Shown here one piece after another: positions 8,056-13,798 of a DNA stretch of 13,798 nt. The notes under the pieces were generated by a model. That model made no database searches. It saw only the letters and a list, made by a program, of their open reading frames with translations, and had not been told where the DNA came from. Numbering within the stretch: position 1 is the stretch's first letter; every line of letters starts with the position of its first letter. Source of the stretch: Acidobacteriaceae bacterium (GTDB lineage Bacteria > Acidobacteriota > Terriglobia > Terriglobales > Acidobacteriaceae); NCBI GenBank assembly GCA_009781125.1, contig WQYS01000028.1, positions 1-13,798 on the forward strand, given 5' to 3'. The position numbers were made by a program, and so were the translations under genes.

Positions 8056-8499
8056 ATGTCTGATTCACCTATACCACAACCATCGTCCGCAGCCTCGTCT
8101 GATTCACCTGCACCGCAGCCATCGACCGCAGCCTCGTCGGGTCTGCCGAATAATGTCGCCAGCATCCTTTGCTACATCATCGCGCCCATCGTGGGGATTG
8201 TCTTTCTGGTTGTCGAACCTTTCAAGACCATTCCGTTTGTCCGTTTCCACGCCATCCAGTCCATCGGGCTTTGTGTCGTGGGCATCGTCACGATGATAGG
8301 CCTGAGTATCTTCGGTATTGTGGGCACGATCCTGCATATCGGCCTGCTGACCAGCCTCATCAGCTTTCTGCTTTGGCCCCTCATCATGATCGGGTTGTTC
8401 ATTCTTTGGCTTGTGGCCGTTATCAAGGCTTGGAATAACCAGTGCTACAAGCTGCCTATCATCGGCCAGTATGCAGAAAAAATGTCTCGCGTTGGATAG
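8056..8499 (+). CDS. Small DUF4870-like integral membrane protein
   Basis: 147-aa protein with a strong AAGGAGAG ribosome site. The first 30 residues are a Ser/Pro/Ala-rich tail that contains a 13-residue tandem duplication. Hydrophobic segments at about 34-53, 66-93 and 95-124 give three or four membrane helices. The segment VVEPFKTIPFVRFHAIQS (about 52-69) matches the motif 'EP...VRFHA.QS' that I associate with DUF4870/Tic20-like small membrane proteins. There is no signal peptide; the N-terminal tail is probably cytoplasmic. Function is unknown. Confidence 0.8.
   Translation: MSDSPIPQPSSAASSDSPAPQPSTAASSGLPNNVASILCYIIAPIVGIVFLVVEPFKTIPFVRFHAIQSIGLCVVGIVTMIGLSIFGIVGTILHIGLLTSLISFLLWPLIMIGLFILWLVAVIKAWNNQCYKLPIIGQYAEKMSRVG
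8059..8136 (+). repeat. 39-bp tandem duplication in the DUF4870-like gene
   Basis: Two adjacent 39-bp units (8059-8097, 8098-8136) differ at only a few bases and encode SDSPIPQPSSAAS followed by SDSPAPQPSTAAS. The duplication is in frame and lengthens the Pro/Ser-rich N-terminal tail. The high DNA identity suggests a recent event. Confidence 0.88.
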
Positions 8500-8581
8500 A
8501 TCGTGTTGGCGTTCGGGACTCAGGCTTGCCCACGCTGCATTTTGTAGATAACAACGACTGACCAGATAGGATGTGAAACTC

Positions 8582-9151
8582 ATGAAAAGATTGTTTTGTA
8601 TTACCGCTATGCTCACGTTATGCGGCCCTGTTTTTGCTCAAACAGCCGCTCCGCCTCACAAAAAAGCCCCTGCCTCACCCAAGAAGGCTCAAACTGCCCC
8701 TGCTCCTCCTGTGACGGGACAAACAGCCTCAGCGCCTCCCATAAAGATGGGTCTCTGGGAACAGACGACCGTCACGACCATCAAAGTGAATCTTCCGAAT
8801 GCCGTCAACGGAAAGCCGCAAACCGTAGTGAGCCAGACATGCATAACGCCTGAGACGTGGCGCGAAGCCTACGATCCGCAGGGAGGAGACAAAGGAGGTG
8901 ATCTGGGCTGCAAGATAAAGAACCTCAAGCAGAGTGCCTCGGGCTTCTCTGCCGATATCACATGTGGCACGTCAAGCGGTCATACGCAGACGACCTTTGA
9001 GAGTCCAGAGAAGATAACGGGCTCAATGCATATTGACACAGCACCGGGGGACAAGCAGCCAGGTTTCATGGAACAGACCTTCGTCAGCGTATACAAGGGC
9101 GCGGACTGCAAGGACATCGCGCCAGGTGATGAAAAGCTCATCAGCGACTAG
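8582..9151 (+). CDS. Exported DUF3617 family protein (paralogue 1)
   Basis: 189-aa exported protein. I chose the ATG at 8582 over an in-frame GTG at 8573 because the paralogue at 10301 starts with the same MKRLFCIT. Signal peptide is residues 1-19 (ending VFA). It is followed by a Pro/Ala/Lys-rich linker of about 30 residues that the paralogue lacks. The DUF3617 core begins at MGLWEQTT and has four Cys (in TCITPETW, LGCKIKNL, ITCGTS, ADCKD) likely to form two disulfides in the periplasm. The family is common in Gram-negative bacteria and has no firm function. It sits 82 bp after the membrane protein gene and 78 bp before the CsgG-family gene, all on one strand. Confidence 0.88.
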   Translation: MKRLFCITAMLTLCGPVFAQTAAPPHKKAPASPKKAQTAPAPPVTGQTASAPPIKMGLWEQTTVTTIKVNLPNAVNGKPQTVVSQTCITPETWREAYDPQGGDKGGDLGCKIKNLKQSASGFSADITCGTSSGHTQTTFESPEKITGSMHIDTAPGDKQPGFMEQTFVSVYKGADCKDIAPGDEKLISD

Positions 9152-9229
9152 ATGACTGGCGTCTGCCAGGCCTTACTGAAACTAACCCGTGGTAGGCAAT
9201 CAAACTTGAACTTTCAGTTGGAGGGAAAC

Positions 9230-10219
9230 ATGCGTAAAGCGATTCAATACTGTCTTTTGTTCCTCGTTGCCGGACTCCCGCTCGCCGCTCAGCAGCGCCA
9301 TCGAGTGGCCGTGCTCGATTTCGGATATGGCACGGTACGATCCTATGTTTCGTCGATCTTTGGCACGGATGTCGATATAGGCAAGGGCATCTCGGATATG
9401 TTGATCGACCAGTTGGTGAACGACGGCACTCTCAGAGTGATCGAGCGCAACCAGATCAACAAGATCATGGCCGAGCAGAACTTCTCCAATAGCAACCGCG
9501 CCGACCCGAGCACTGCGGCGAAGATCGGAAGCATCCTGGGCGTGGACGCCGTGATTATTGGCGACATCACCCAGTTTGGCGGCGAGAACAAGAACACCAG
9601 CGTCAGCGGCATAGGCGGCAAGTGGGGCAGCGGCCTGGGACTGGGCAAGGTGGGCGTGGCCAAGTCCAAGGCAATCGTGGCGATTACGGCTCGCATGATC
9701 GACACCACTACCGGCGAGATATTGGCATCGTCCACTGGCAAAGGCGAATCGTCGCGCTCGGGAGCCTTGCTCGAAGGCGGCGGTGCGGGCAATGGCGGCT
9801 TTGGCGGCGGCGGCGTGAACATGGGCAGCAGCGGTTTCCGGGAGACGATCATCGGCGAAGCTACATCGAAAGCCGTACAAACTCTGGCGCAGAGCTTGAA
9901 TGCCAACGCTGGAAGACTGCCTACGGTTGCGCCTCCTGCTCCCGTTGCGGTTGTGGTTGATGGAAAGATCGCAGACGCGGAGGCTCTCGACAGCGTTGTT
10001 ATTAACGTGGGCAGTTCCTCTGGCGTCAAGGTTGGCGACCAACTTCAGGTTTCTCACGTTGTTCGCGTGGTGAAAGACCCCACGACAGGTCAGCCGTTGC
10101 GCTCGGTCGAGAATCCAGTCGGAGTGCTTACGATCACCAGCGTGGATGCCGGTTCCGCAGTAGGAGTCTTCAGCGGAGCGGGCAAGCCGCAGGTTGGCGA
10201 TTCCGTGAAATCGCAGTAG
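9230..10219 (+). CDS. CsgG-family exported protein, non-lipidated
   Basis: 329-aa protein. The start ATG at 9230 follows GGAGGG by 4 nt and opens directly into a signal peptide (residues 1-20, ending LAA). An upstream ATG at 9152 in the same frame would add 26 polar residues before the signal and is rejected. The CsgG-like domain spans about 24-225: RVAVLDFGYGTV, then DMLIDQLVNDGTLRVIERNQI, a NAD-AKIGSILGVDAVIIGDIT stretch, and ITARMIDTTTGEILASS. A Gly-rich stretch lies at about 180-200. The C-terminal about 90 residues (VINVGSSSGVKVGDQLQV...VGVLTI) resemble the FlgT C-terminal fold. E. coli CsgG is a lipoprotein forming the curli secretion pore; this protein has no lipobox Cys. No curli subunit gene is visible, so a curli role is not supported. 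Confidence 0.88.
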   Translation: MRKAIQYCLLFLVAGLPLAAQQRHRVAVLDFGYGTVRSYVSSIFGTDVDIGKGISDMLIDQLVNDGTLRVIERNQINKIMAEQNFSNSNRADPSTAAKIGSILGVDAVIIGDITQFGGENKNTSVSGIGGKWGSGLGLGKVGVAKSKAIVAITARMIDTTTGEILASSTGKGESSRSGALLEGGGAGNGGFGGGGVNMGSSGFRETIIGEATSKAVQTLAQSLNANAGRLPTVAPPAPVAVVVDGKIADAEALDSVVINVGSSSGVKVGDQLQVSHVVRVVKDPTTGQPLRSVENPVGVLTITSVDAGSAVGVFSGAGKPQVGDSVKSQ

Positions 10220-10300
10220 AAGTCAGAGTTGAACTGTGACTAATCTCACCTCAATCTCTGGAACACAACAAGGACTAACCGAATCAGGAAGGTTGAATCT

Positions 10301-10822
10301 ATGAAACGACTGTTTTGTATTACCACTGTACTCGCGTTTTGCAGTCCATTTTTCGCTCAAACACTCTCCGCGCCGCCCATGAAGATGGGCCTGTGGGAGA
10401 TCACGACTACTTCAAAGATCAAACTGAATCTTCCCCCCGAAGTTATAGCGCAGTTAGGCGGCAAATCCCTGCCCGGCATGGGACCGCAAACCTTCGTGTC
10501 CCAGGTCTGCATGACGCCGGAGACGTGGCGCGACGCCTACACCAAGTCACAGAAGAACAACAAGGACTGCCAGTACACAAATCTTAAGCAGGATGCTTCG
10601 GGCATGTCGGCAGATGTGGTGTGCCAGTCGGGAAAAGGAACCTCCACCGGCCACATGCAGCTTACCTTCGTGAGCATGGAGAGGACGCAGGGAACCATGC
10701 ACATGGAGATGACGGACGGGAAGAATCCGCAGCCGACCATCATGGACATGACCTTCGACAGCGTATTCAAGGGCGAAGACTGCAAAGGACTCGCGCCGGG
10801 AGCGGCGAAGCTCGTGCGCTGA
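10301..10822 (+). CDS. Exported DUF3617 family protein (paralogue 2)
   Basis: 173-aa exported protein. ATG has AGGAAGG upstream. Signal peptide is residues 1-19 (ending FFA). The DUF3617 core follows almost at once (MKMGLWEITT), without the long linker of paralogue 1. Shared landmarks: K.NLP, VSQ.C.TPETWR.AY, NLKQ.ASG.SAD, GH.Q.TF, and SV.KG.DCK..APG..KL. The four Cys positions are kept, so the same disulfides are likely. Relative to paralogue 1 it has an extra PPEVIAQLGGKSLPGMG insertion. The two genes flank the CsgG-family gene, suggesting a duplication or a functional set. Function is unknown. Confidence 0.88.
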   Translation: MKRLFCITTVLAFCSPFFAQTLSAPPMKMGLWEITTTSKIKLNLPPEVIAQLGGKSLPGMGPQTFVSQVCMTPETWRDAYTKSQKNNKDCQYTNLKQDASGMSADVVCQSGKGTSTGHMQLTFVSMERTQGTMHMEMTDGKNPQPTIMDMTFDSVFKGEDCKGLAPGAAKLVR

Positions 10823-10891
10823 CCTGCACGGGTTCCTTAAGGATGGCGCAGGAGCGAGGAAGTTTGTGCGCGTCCCCGCTCTGCGTCTTAG

Positions 10892-10930
10892 AGCGGTATC
10901 TCCAATCCCACACCTTTTGGGGATACCGCT
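10892..10930. terminator. Hairpin between convergent genes (1)
   Basis: AGCGGTATC and GATACCGCT pair perfectly across about 21 nt, and inner TCC.AA/TT.GGG pairing can lengthen the stem. It lies 70 bp after the second DUF3617 gene. There is no T-run, so Rho-independent action is uncertain. Confidence 0.5.
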
Positions 10931-10947
10931 TGCAAGAGAACTACAGA

Positions 10948-10968
10948 CTCCCAACTGAATGTTGGGAG
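10948..10968. terminator. Hairpin between convergent genes (2), possibly bidirectional
   Basis: CTCCCAAC and GTTGGGAG form a perfect 8-bp stem with a 5-nt loop. It lies 12 bp beyond the stop of the convergent Fic gene. Its position suits ending both transcripts, but neither side has a T-run. Confidence 0.55.
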
Positions 10969-10979
10969 CCGTCTCGGGC

Positions 10980-12029
10980 TTACGGAAGTCCGTACCAAGT
11001 GGAACGTCCGCCGCCATGTCTCAGTAGCAAACCCTTATCGACCAGTGAGGTGAATGTAGCTTTGAGAGTGTTCGGACTCGCGCCGAGTTCTCGCACCATG
11101 CCGCGGGTAGTAGCGCGTCCCTGATCGCGCACATAGTCGAGAATCTTGACGGCAAGCTCCGGCAGAGTGGCAAGAGCAATCTTTTCCCGCTCCACCTTCA
11201 CTGCGAGTCGGCGCTTTTGTTGTTGCAGAGCGCGCAGGAAGAAGAGAAGCCACGGCTGCCAGTTCGGAGTTTCGGTTCTGATAGTGCTTTGGGTTTGCCG
11301 CAATCCCAGGTAATAGGCTTCCTTACTGTGTTCGATCACGCTCTCGATAGACGAATACGGCACATAGCTATAACCAGCCTGCAATAAAAGCAATGTGGTC
11401 AGGACACGGCTCAACCGTCCGTTACCGTCTTGAAAAGGATGAATTTCAAGAAACACGACAACGAAAACAGCAACGGTGAGCAAAGGATGCAGTCGGTGAA
11501 CTTCGCGCGCCTCTGTCAGCCACGCGATCAGTTCTGCCATGCGACGCGGGGTATCGAACGGCGTGGCCGTCTCGAACACGACACCGATCATTTTGCCGGA
11601 AGCGTCGAAGGCTCCGACATCGTTGCGCAAGGTCTTGTATCCGCCGCGATGCCGTTCGTCCTTCTCGCTGTACTGTAAAAGGTCACGGTGAAGCTGCTTG
11701 ATGTGATTCTCGGTGATCGGAATCTCAGACCATGCCCGGAAAACCGTCTCCACGACATCGGCATAGCCCGCGACCTCCTGTTCGTCACGAGTTCCGAAGC
11801 GCTTGATCTCAAGGTTTGCAAGCAGCCGTTCTACCTCCCGGTCGGTCAGCTTGCTGCCCTCAATGCGAGTCGACGACCCGATGCTCTCGATGGTAGCGAC
11901 ATGACGCAGCGCGTTCAGGCGCTCCGGCGCGATGGTACTGAGTGCGCGCCAAGCTCCCTTGAACTCGTCGAGTTCGGAGAGCAGCGCGAGCAATTCCTGA
12001 GTGACCTGGATGGTATCGGTGTTAATCAT
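10980..12029 (-). CDS. Class II Fic-domain protein adenylyltransferase with winged helix
   Basis: 349-aa Fic protein. The core motif H197-PFQDGNGR matches HxFx(D/E)GNGR, which transfers AMP from ATP to a target hydroxyl. An N-terminal inhibitory-helix motif S53-TRI-E57-G58 fits (S/T)xxxE(G/N), placing it in class II, where Glu blocks ATP in cis; no separate antitoxin gene is needed or seen. The C-terminal about 60 residues (AVKILDYVRDQGRATTRGMVRELGASPNTL...) look like a winged helix. The Fic_N/Fic/wHTH layout and length match known full-length proteins such as SoFic from Shewanella. I prefer ATG at 12029; a TTG three codons earlier (12038) is the alternative. Neither has a good ribosome site. 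The gene converges on the envelope gene run. Its target is unknown. Confidence 0.93.
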   Translation of the reverse strand: MINTDTIQVTQELLALLSELDEFKGAWRALSTIAPERLNALRHVATIESIGSSTRIEGSKLTDREVERLLANLEIKRFGTRDEQEVAGYADVVETVFRAWSEIPITENHIKQLHRDLLQYSEKDERHRGGYKTLRNDVGAFDASGKMIGVVFETATPFDTPRRMAELIAWLTEAREVHRLHPLLTVAVFVVVFLEIHPFQDGNGRLSRVLTTLLLLQAGYSYVPYSSIESVIEHSKEAYYLGLRQTQSTIRTETPNWQPWLLFFLRALQQQKRRLAVKVEREKIALATLPELAVKILDYVRDQGRATTRGMVRELGASPNTLKATFTSLVDKGLLLRHGGGRSTWYGLP

Positions 12030-12078
12030 ACCGGCCAATATACCCGATTGTACCTGATTATCTACCGTAAAAGATACC
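12029..12078. promoter_or_regulatory. Five phased TACC motifs upstream of the Fic gene
   Basis: TACC (GGTA on the Fic coding strand) occurs at 12029, 12041, 12051, 12063 and 12075, spaced 12, 10, 12 and 12 bp, close to one helical turn each. Several extend to ATACCGG or ATACCCG. The set spans the Fic start and the region where its promoter should lie. A TACAAT on the Fic strand (-10-like) falls within it. It may be the binding array of a protein that coats one DNA face, perhaps the Fic winged helix itself. Confidence 0.4.
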
Positions 12079-12128
12079 GGATAAGACCCGATTTCTGTCG
12101 CTCCAGGAAGTGATGAGGGCTATTTCAG

Positions 12129-12150
12129 AGGTCCGATAAAGGTCCAATAA
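12129..12150. repeat. 11-bp tandem direct repeat
   Basis: AGGTCCGATAA is followed directly by AGGTCCAATAA (10 of 11 bases). It lies about 100 bp upstream of the Fic start, where an operator could be. The rest of 12079-12239 shows no gene or clear signal. Confidence 0.7.
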
Positions 12151-12239
12151 GAGAAAAACGGGGCGAAATAGCGTGTAATGTGTGGTGTAGAGTGCGGTCT
12201 GTACTGTGCATTTTCAATAAGTTACGTGACTAAAACGTG

Positions 12240-12284
12240 ATGGCATGGAAGAGGTCATCGGTTCGATCCCGATCAGGTCAACCA
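12240..12284 (+). pseudogene. 3' half of a tRNA-Ala(GGC) gene, candidate att scar
   Basis: Reads as the 3' half of a tRNA: anticodon loop ATGGCAT (12240-12246, anticodon GGC), stem strand GGAAG, variable loop AGGTC, T-stem ATCGG / loop TTCGATC / stem CCGAT (perfect 5 bp), acceptor strand CAGGTCA, discriminator A and encoded CCA (12282-12284). It resembles the E. coli tRNA-Ala(GGC) 3' half closely, as I recall that sequence, and keeps U70 of the G3:U70 pair. No 5' half precedes it: no D-arm, no CTTCC partner for the anticodon stem, no acceptor mate. Tyrosine integrases often cross over in the anticodon loop and leave exactly this kind of 3' remnant at the far end of an island. Position 72 is A, unusual for tRNA-Ala, so the copy may be decayed. 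Confidence 0.75.
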
Positions 12285-12610
12285 ATAAGCCAAACAAAAT
12301 CAGCAAGTTGCAAGCATCAGGCGGCAAGAGCTTGAGGGCTTAAGTCCCGAGAGTATCTGGAGCAGATCAGTTATAGATCAGTTGCGGATACAAACCTGAT
12401 ACTCCACGTATCTGCGGCAGATACAAACCAGATCAACTCAGCATCCATCATTGATCCATGATGGATACCTGATCGGTCCGGTTTCGATCCCAACCGGGGA
12501 CCAACTCAGGACCGAAATGAGTACCTGAGTTGGTCCATAATCGGGATTGCCCCGCGACCGAATACGGGGCACAACATCACAAAGCAGTCATGATCCGGCA
12601 TCTTGTCGGT
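12285..12610. other. Gene-free, hairpin-rich region between tRNA scar and CRISPR array
   Basis: No gene is visible. From 12351 onward the DNA is crowded with dyads: GAGTATCTGG/CCTGATACTC (12351-12404, 9 of 10), GTATCTGC/GCAGATAC (12408-12424, perfect), ATCCATCAT/ATGATGGAT (12443-12466, perfect), GGACCAACTCAGG/CCTGAGTTGGTCC (12498-12536, perfect 13 bp) and TGCCCCG/CGGGGCA (12548-12571). Direct repeats include GATACAAACC at 12387 and 12420 (33 bp apart), AGATCAGTT twice near 12364-12384, and CAACTCAG at about 12434 and 12503. It lies beyond the leader-distal end of the array, so it may be the pre-crRNA trailer, an integration-site array, or an unknown structured RNA. Confidence 0.6.
12487..12547. 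repeat. Extended inverted repeat at the CRISPR trailer side
   Basis: A perfect 13-bp dyad (12498-12510 with 12524-12536) has a 13-nt loop. Outside it lie a symmetric 6+6 nt internal loop and a further 5-bp ATCCC/GGGAT stem (12487-12491 with 12543-12547). The symmetric layout is more than a simple chance dyad. There is no T-run for termination. It lies about 64 bp left of the first repeat, downstream in the direction the array is expected to be transcribed. Confidence 0.7.
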
Positions 12611-13798
12611 GTTTCAATCCACGCGCCCCGCGTGGGGCGCGACGCCATCCTACGCGGCGCCTTTGCTGTGTCGATCTGTTTCAATCCACGCGCCCCGCGT
12701 GGGGCGCGACTCTTATCGCTGCCGCTCCGGAGCTTCTGCACAACCTGTTTCAATCCACGCGCCCCGCGTGGGGCGCGACATTGTCGATGTCCTCTTCGCA
12801 GACGCGAGCAATGTTTCAATCCACGCGCCCCGCGTGGGGCGCGACCTCTATATTGACCGTCTGCCGCCAAGCGTGCATGTTTCAATCCACGCGCCCCGCG
12901 TGGGGCGCGACCCGCGTGGCGAAACACCGCGCGGCGGAGCTGGCTGTTTCAATCCACGCGCCCCGCGTGGGGCGCGACGGCGAGATAAATAAGATTAAGC
13001 CGTTGTTCAAAGCGTTTCAATCCACGCGCCCCGCGTGGGGCGCGACGGAGTGGTGAGCGCGTTATTGTTGGGCGCTCTGTGTTTCAATCCACGCGCCCCG
13101 CGTGGGGCGCGACCTCGCGCATCCAAGCTGCACCACGATCCATGTGATTGAGTTTCAATCCACGCGCCCCGCGTGGGGCGCGACGGGGTTTAGAACGCAT
13201 GATGCGCAGCCGTCTGCAGTTTCAATCCACGCGCCCCGCGTGGGGCGCGACCTAGGGTCATCCATCGTTCGAGCAACTCCTTGAAGTTTCAATCCACGCG
13301 CCCCGCGTGGGGCGCGACTGCGACCCGCATACGCCGTGGCGTAGCTCCGCCTGTTTCAATCCACGCGCCCCGCGTGGGGCGCGACCGCAAGGCCTGTGTA
13401 ACGCATGAGCAAGATCAACGTTTCAATCCACGCGCCCCGCGTGGGGCGCGACATAGGATGCTCCAGCATGAACCGAACGTCCTCGTTGTGTTTCAATCCA
13501 CGCGCCCCGCGTGGGGCGCGACACCGTCCGGGTCGACCCAAGGGATATGCGCCCAGTGTTTCAATCCACGCGCCCCGCGTGGGGCGCGACCACAATGTTA
13601 GCTGTGTTTAGCTTTGCATAGACATGTTTCAATCCACGCGCCCCGCGTGGGGCGCGACGGGCTTCGGAGCTTGGACGCGCATCAGCGGATGGAGCGTTTC
13701 AATCCACGCGCCCCGCGTGGGGCGCGACGTCTGGCTGTATACATACGCATTATTAGGCACTTGTTTCAATCCACGCGCCCCGCGTGGGGCGCGACGGC
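12611..13798 (-). CRISPR. Type I-C-like CRISPR array, 18 repeats, runs off right edge
   Basis: Eighteen identical 33-bp repeats start at 12611, 12678, 12747, 12813, 12879, 12946, 13014, 13081, 13152, 13219, 13286, 13353, 13420, 13490, 13558, 13626, 13696 and 13763. There are 17 complete spacers of 33-38 bp (34 bp most often) and the first 3 bases of an 18th. On the plus strand each repeat starts GTTTCAATCC and ends GGGGCGCGAC. On the minus strand it reads GTCGCGCCCC...GTGGATTGAAAC, the known type I-C form: an 8-bp CGCGCCCC/GGGGCGCG stem, ACGC loop and an 11-nt TGGATTGAAAC 3' part that would become the crRNA 5' handle after Cas5 (Cas5d) cutting. Transcription is therefore expected right to left, with the leader and newest spacers outside the window. 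No cas gene is in the window. All spacers differ. Confidence 0.96.

Noticed and set aside
9156..9218. Small dyads just before the CsgG-family start (CTGGC/GCCAG and ACTGAAA/TTTCAGT)
   Set aside because: Stems of 5 and 7 bp, one with a 30-nt loop, are expected by chance; no riboswitch-like pattern is visible.
9200..10057. Long minus-strand frames (285 and 228 aa) opposite the CsgG-family gene
   Set aside because: Antisense shadows of a GC-rich coding gene; low-complexity His/Arg/Ala- or Pro-rich translations without motifs.
9230..10219. A curli biogenesis locus
   Set aside because: No CsgA/B-like repeat protein, CsgE or CsgF is present, and the CsgG-like protein lacks the lipobox.
12165..12284. 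A complete tRNA gene
   Set aside because: Only the 3' half is present; no D-arm, no anticodon-stem mate and no 5' acceptor strand lie upstream.
12541..12610. A CRISPR leader on the left of the array
   Set aside because: The flank is not AT-rich and the repeat polarity (ATTGAAAC end on the minus strand) puts the leader on the right.
12530..13611. Open frames across the CRISPR array with repeated SIHAPRVGRD or FNPRAPRGAR peptides
   Set aside because: They are translations of the 33-bp repeats, whose length keeps frames open by chance, and not proteins.

Overview
The window most resembles an Acidobacteriota chromosome (Terriglobia type). This is inferred from family content: a TIGR02999-like ECF sigma factor coupled to a TPR-tailed Ser/Thr kinase, a giant secreted NHL/Ig-like protein with an internal 'Arg-rich hydrophobic hairpin plus TGCGSG' insert, DUF3617 proteins, and a small barrel protein. 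No rRNA or taxonomic marker is present, so the placement is tentative.

Layout. Positions 1-2516 (minus): an ECF sigma gene followed, with a 19-bp overlap, by a membrane-anchored Ser/Thr kinase that runs off the left edge. Positions 2517-3037: a divergent intergenic region with a perfect 9-bp inverted repeat near the right-hand gene. Positions 3038-10822 (plus): six cell-envelope genes. They encode a 1411-aa two-propeller NHL/Ig-like exported protein (followed by a strong hairpin), a predicted outer-membrane barrel, a small DUF4870-like membrane protein, a DUF3617 protein, a non-lipidated CsgG-family protein and a second DUF3617 paralogue. Positions 10823-10979 hold hairpins between convergent genes. 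Position 12029 down to 10980 (minus): a class II Fic-domain adenylyltransferase with a C-terminal winged helix, preceded by five phased TACC motifs.

Positions 12240-12284 match the 3' half of a tRNA-Ala(GGC) gene, starting at the anticodon loop with no 5' half. This looks like an integration (att) scar. It is followed by about 290 bp packed with inverted and direct repeats of unknown role. A CRISPR array then runs to the right edge: 18 identical 33-bp repeats and 17 complete spacers. The repeat is type I-C-like and is read on the minus strand, so the leader, and probably the cas genes, should lie to the right of the window.

How the parts may work together. The sigma/kinase pair looks like a phosphorylation-controlled transcription switch, because the sigma factor carries Thr where typical ECFs have acidic residues. 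The plus-strand genes look like an envelope or export module, but no pathway can be named. The right-hand part is accessory DNA (Fic, tRNA scar, structured repeats, CRISPR). The most interesting unexplained element is the hairpin-rich stretch between the tRNA scar and the leader-distal end of the array.
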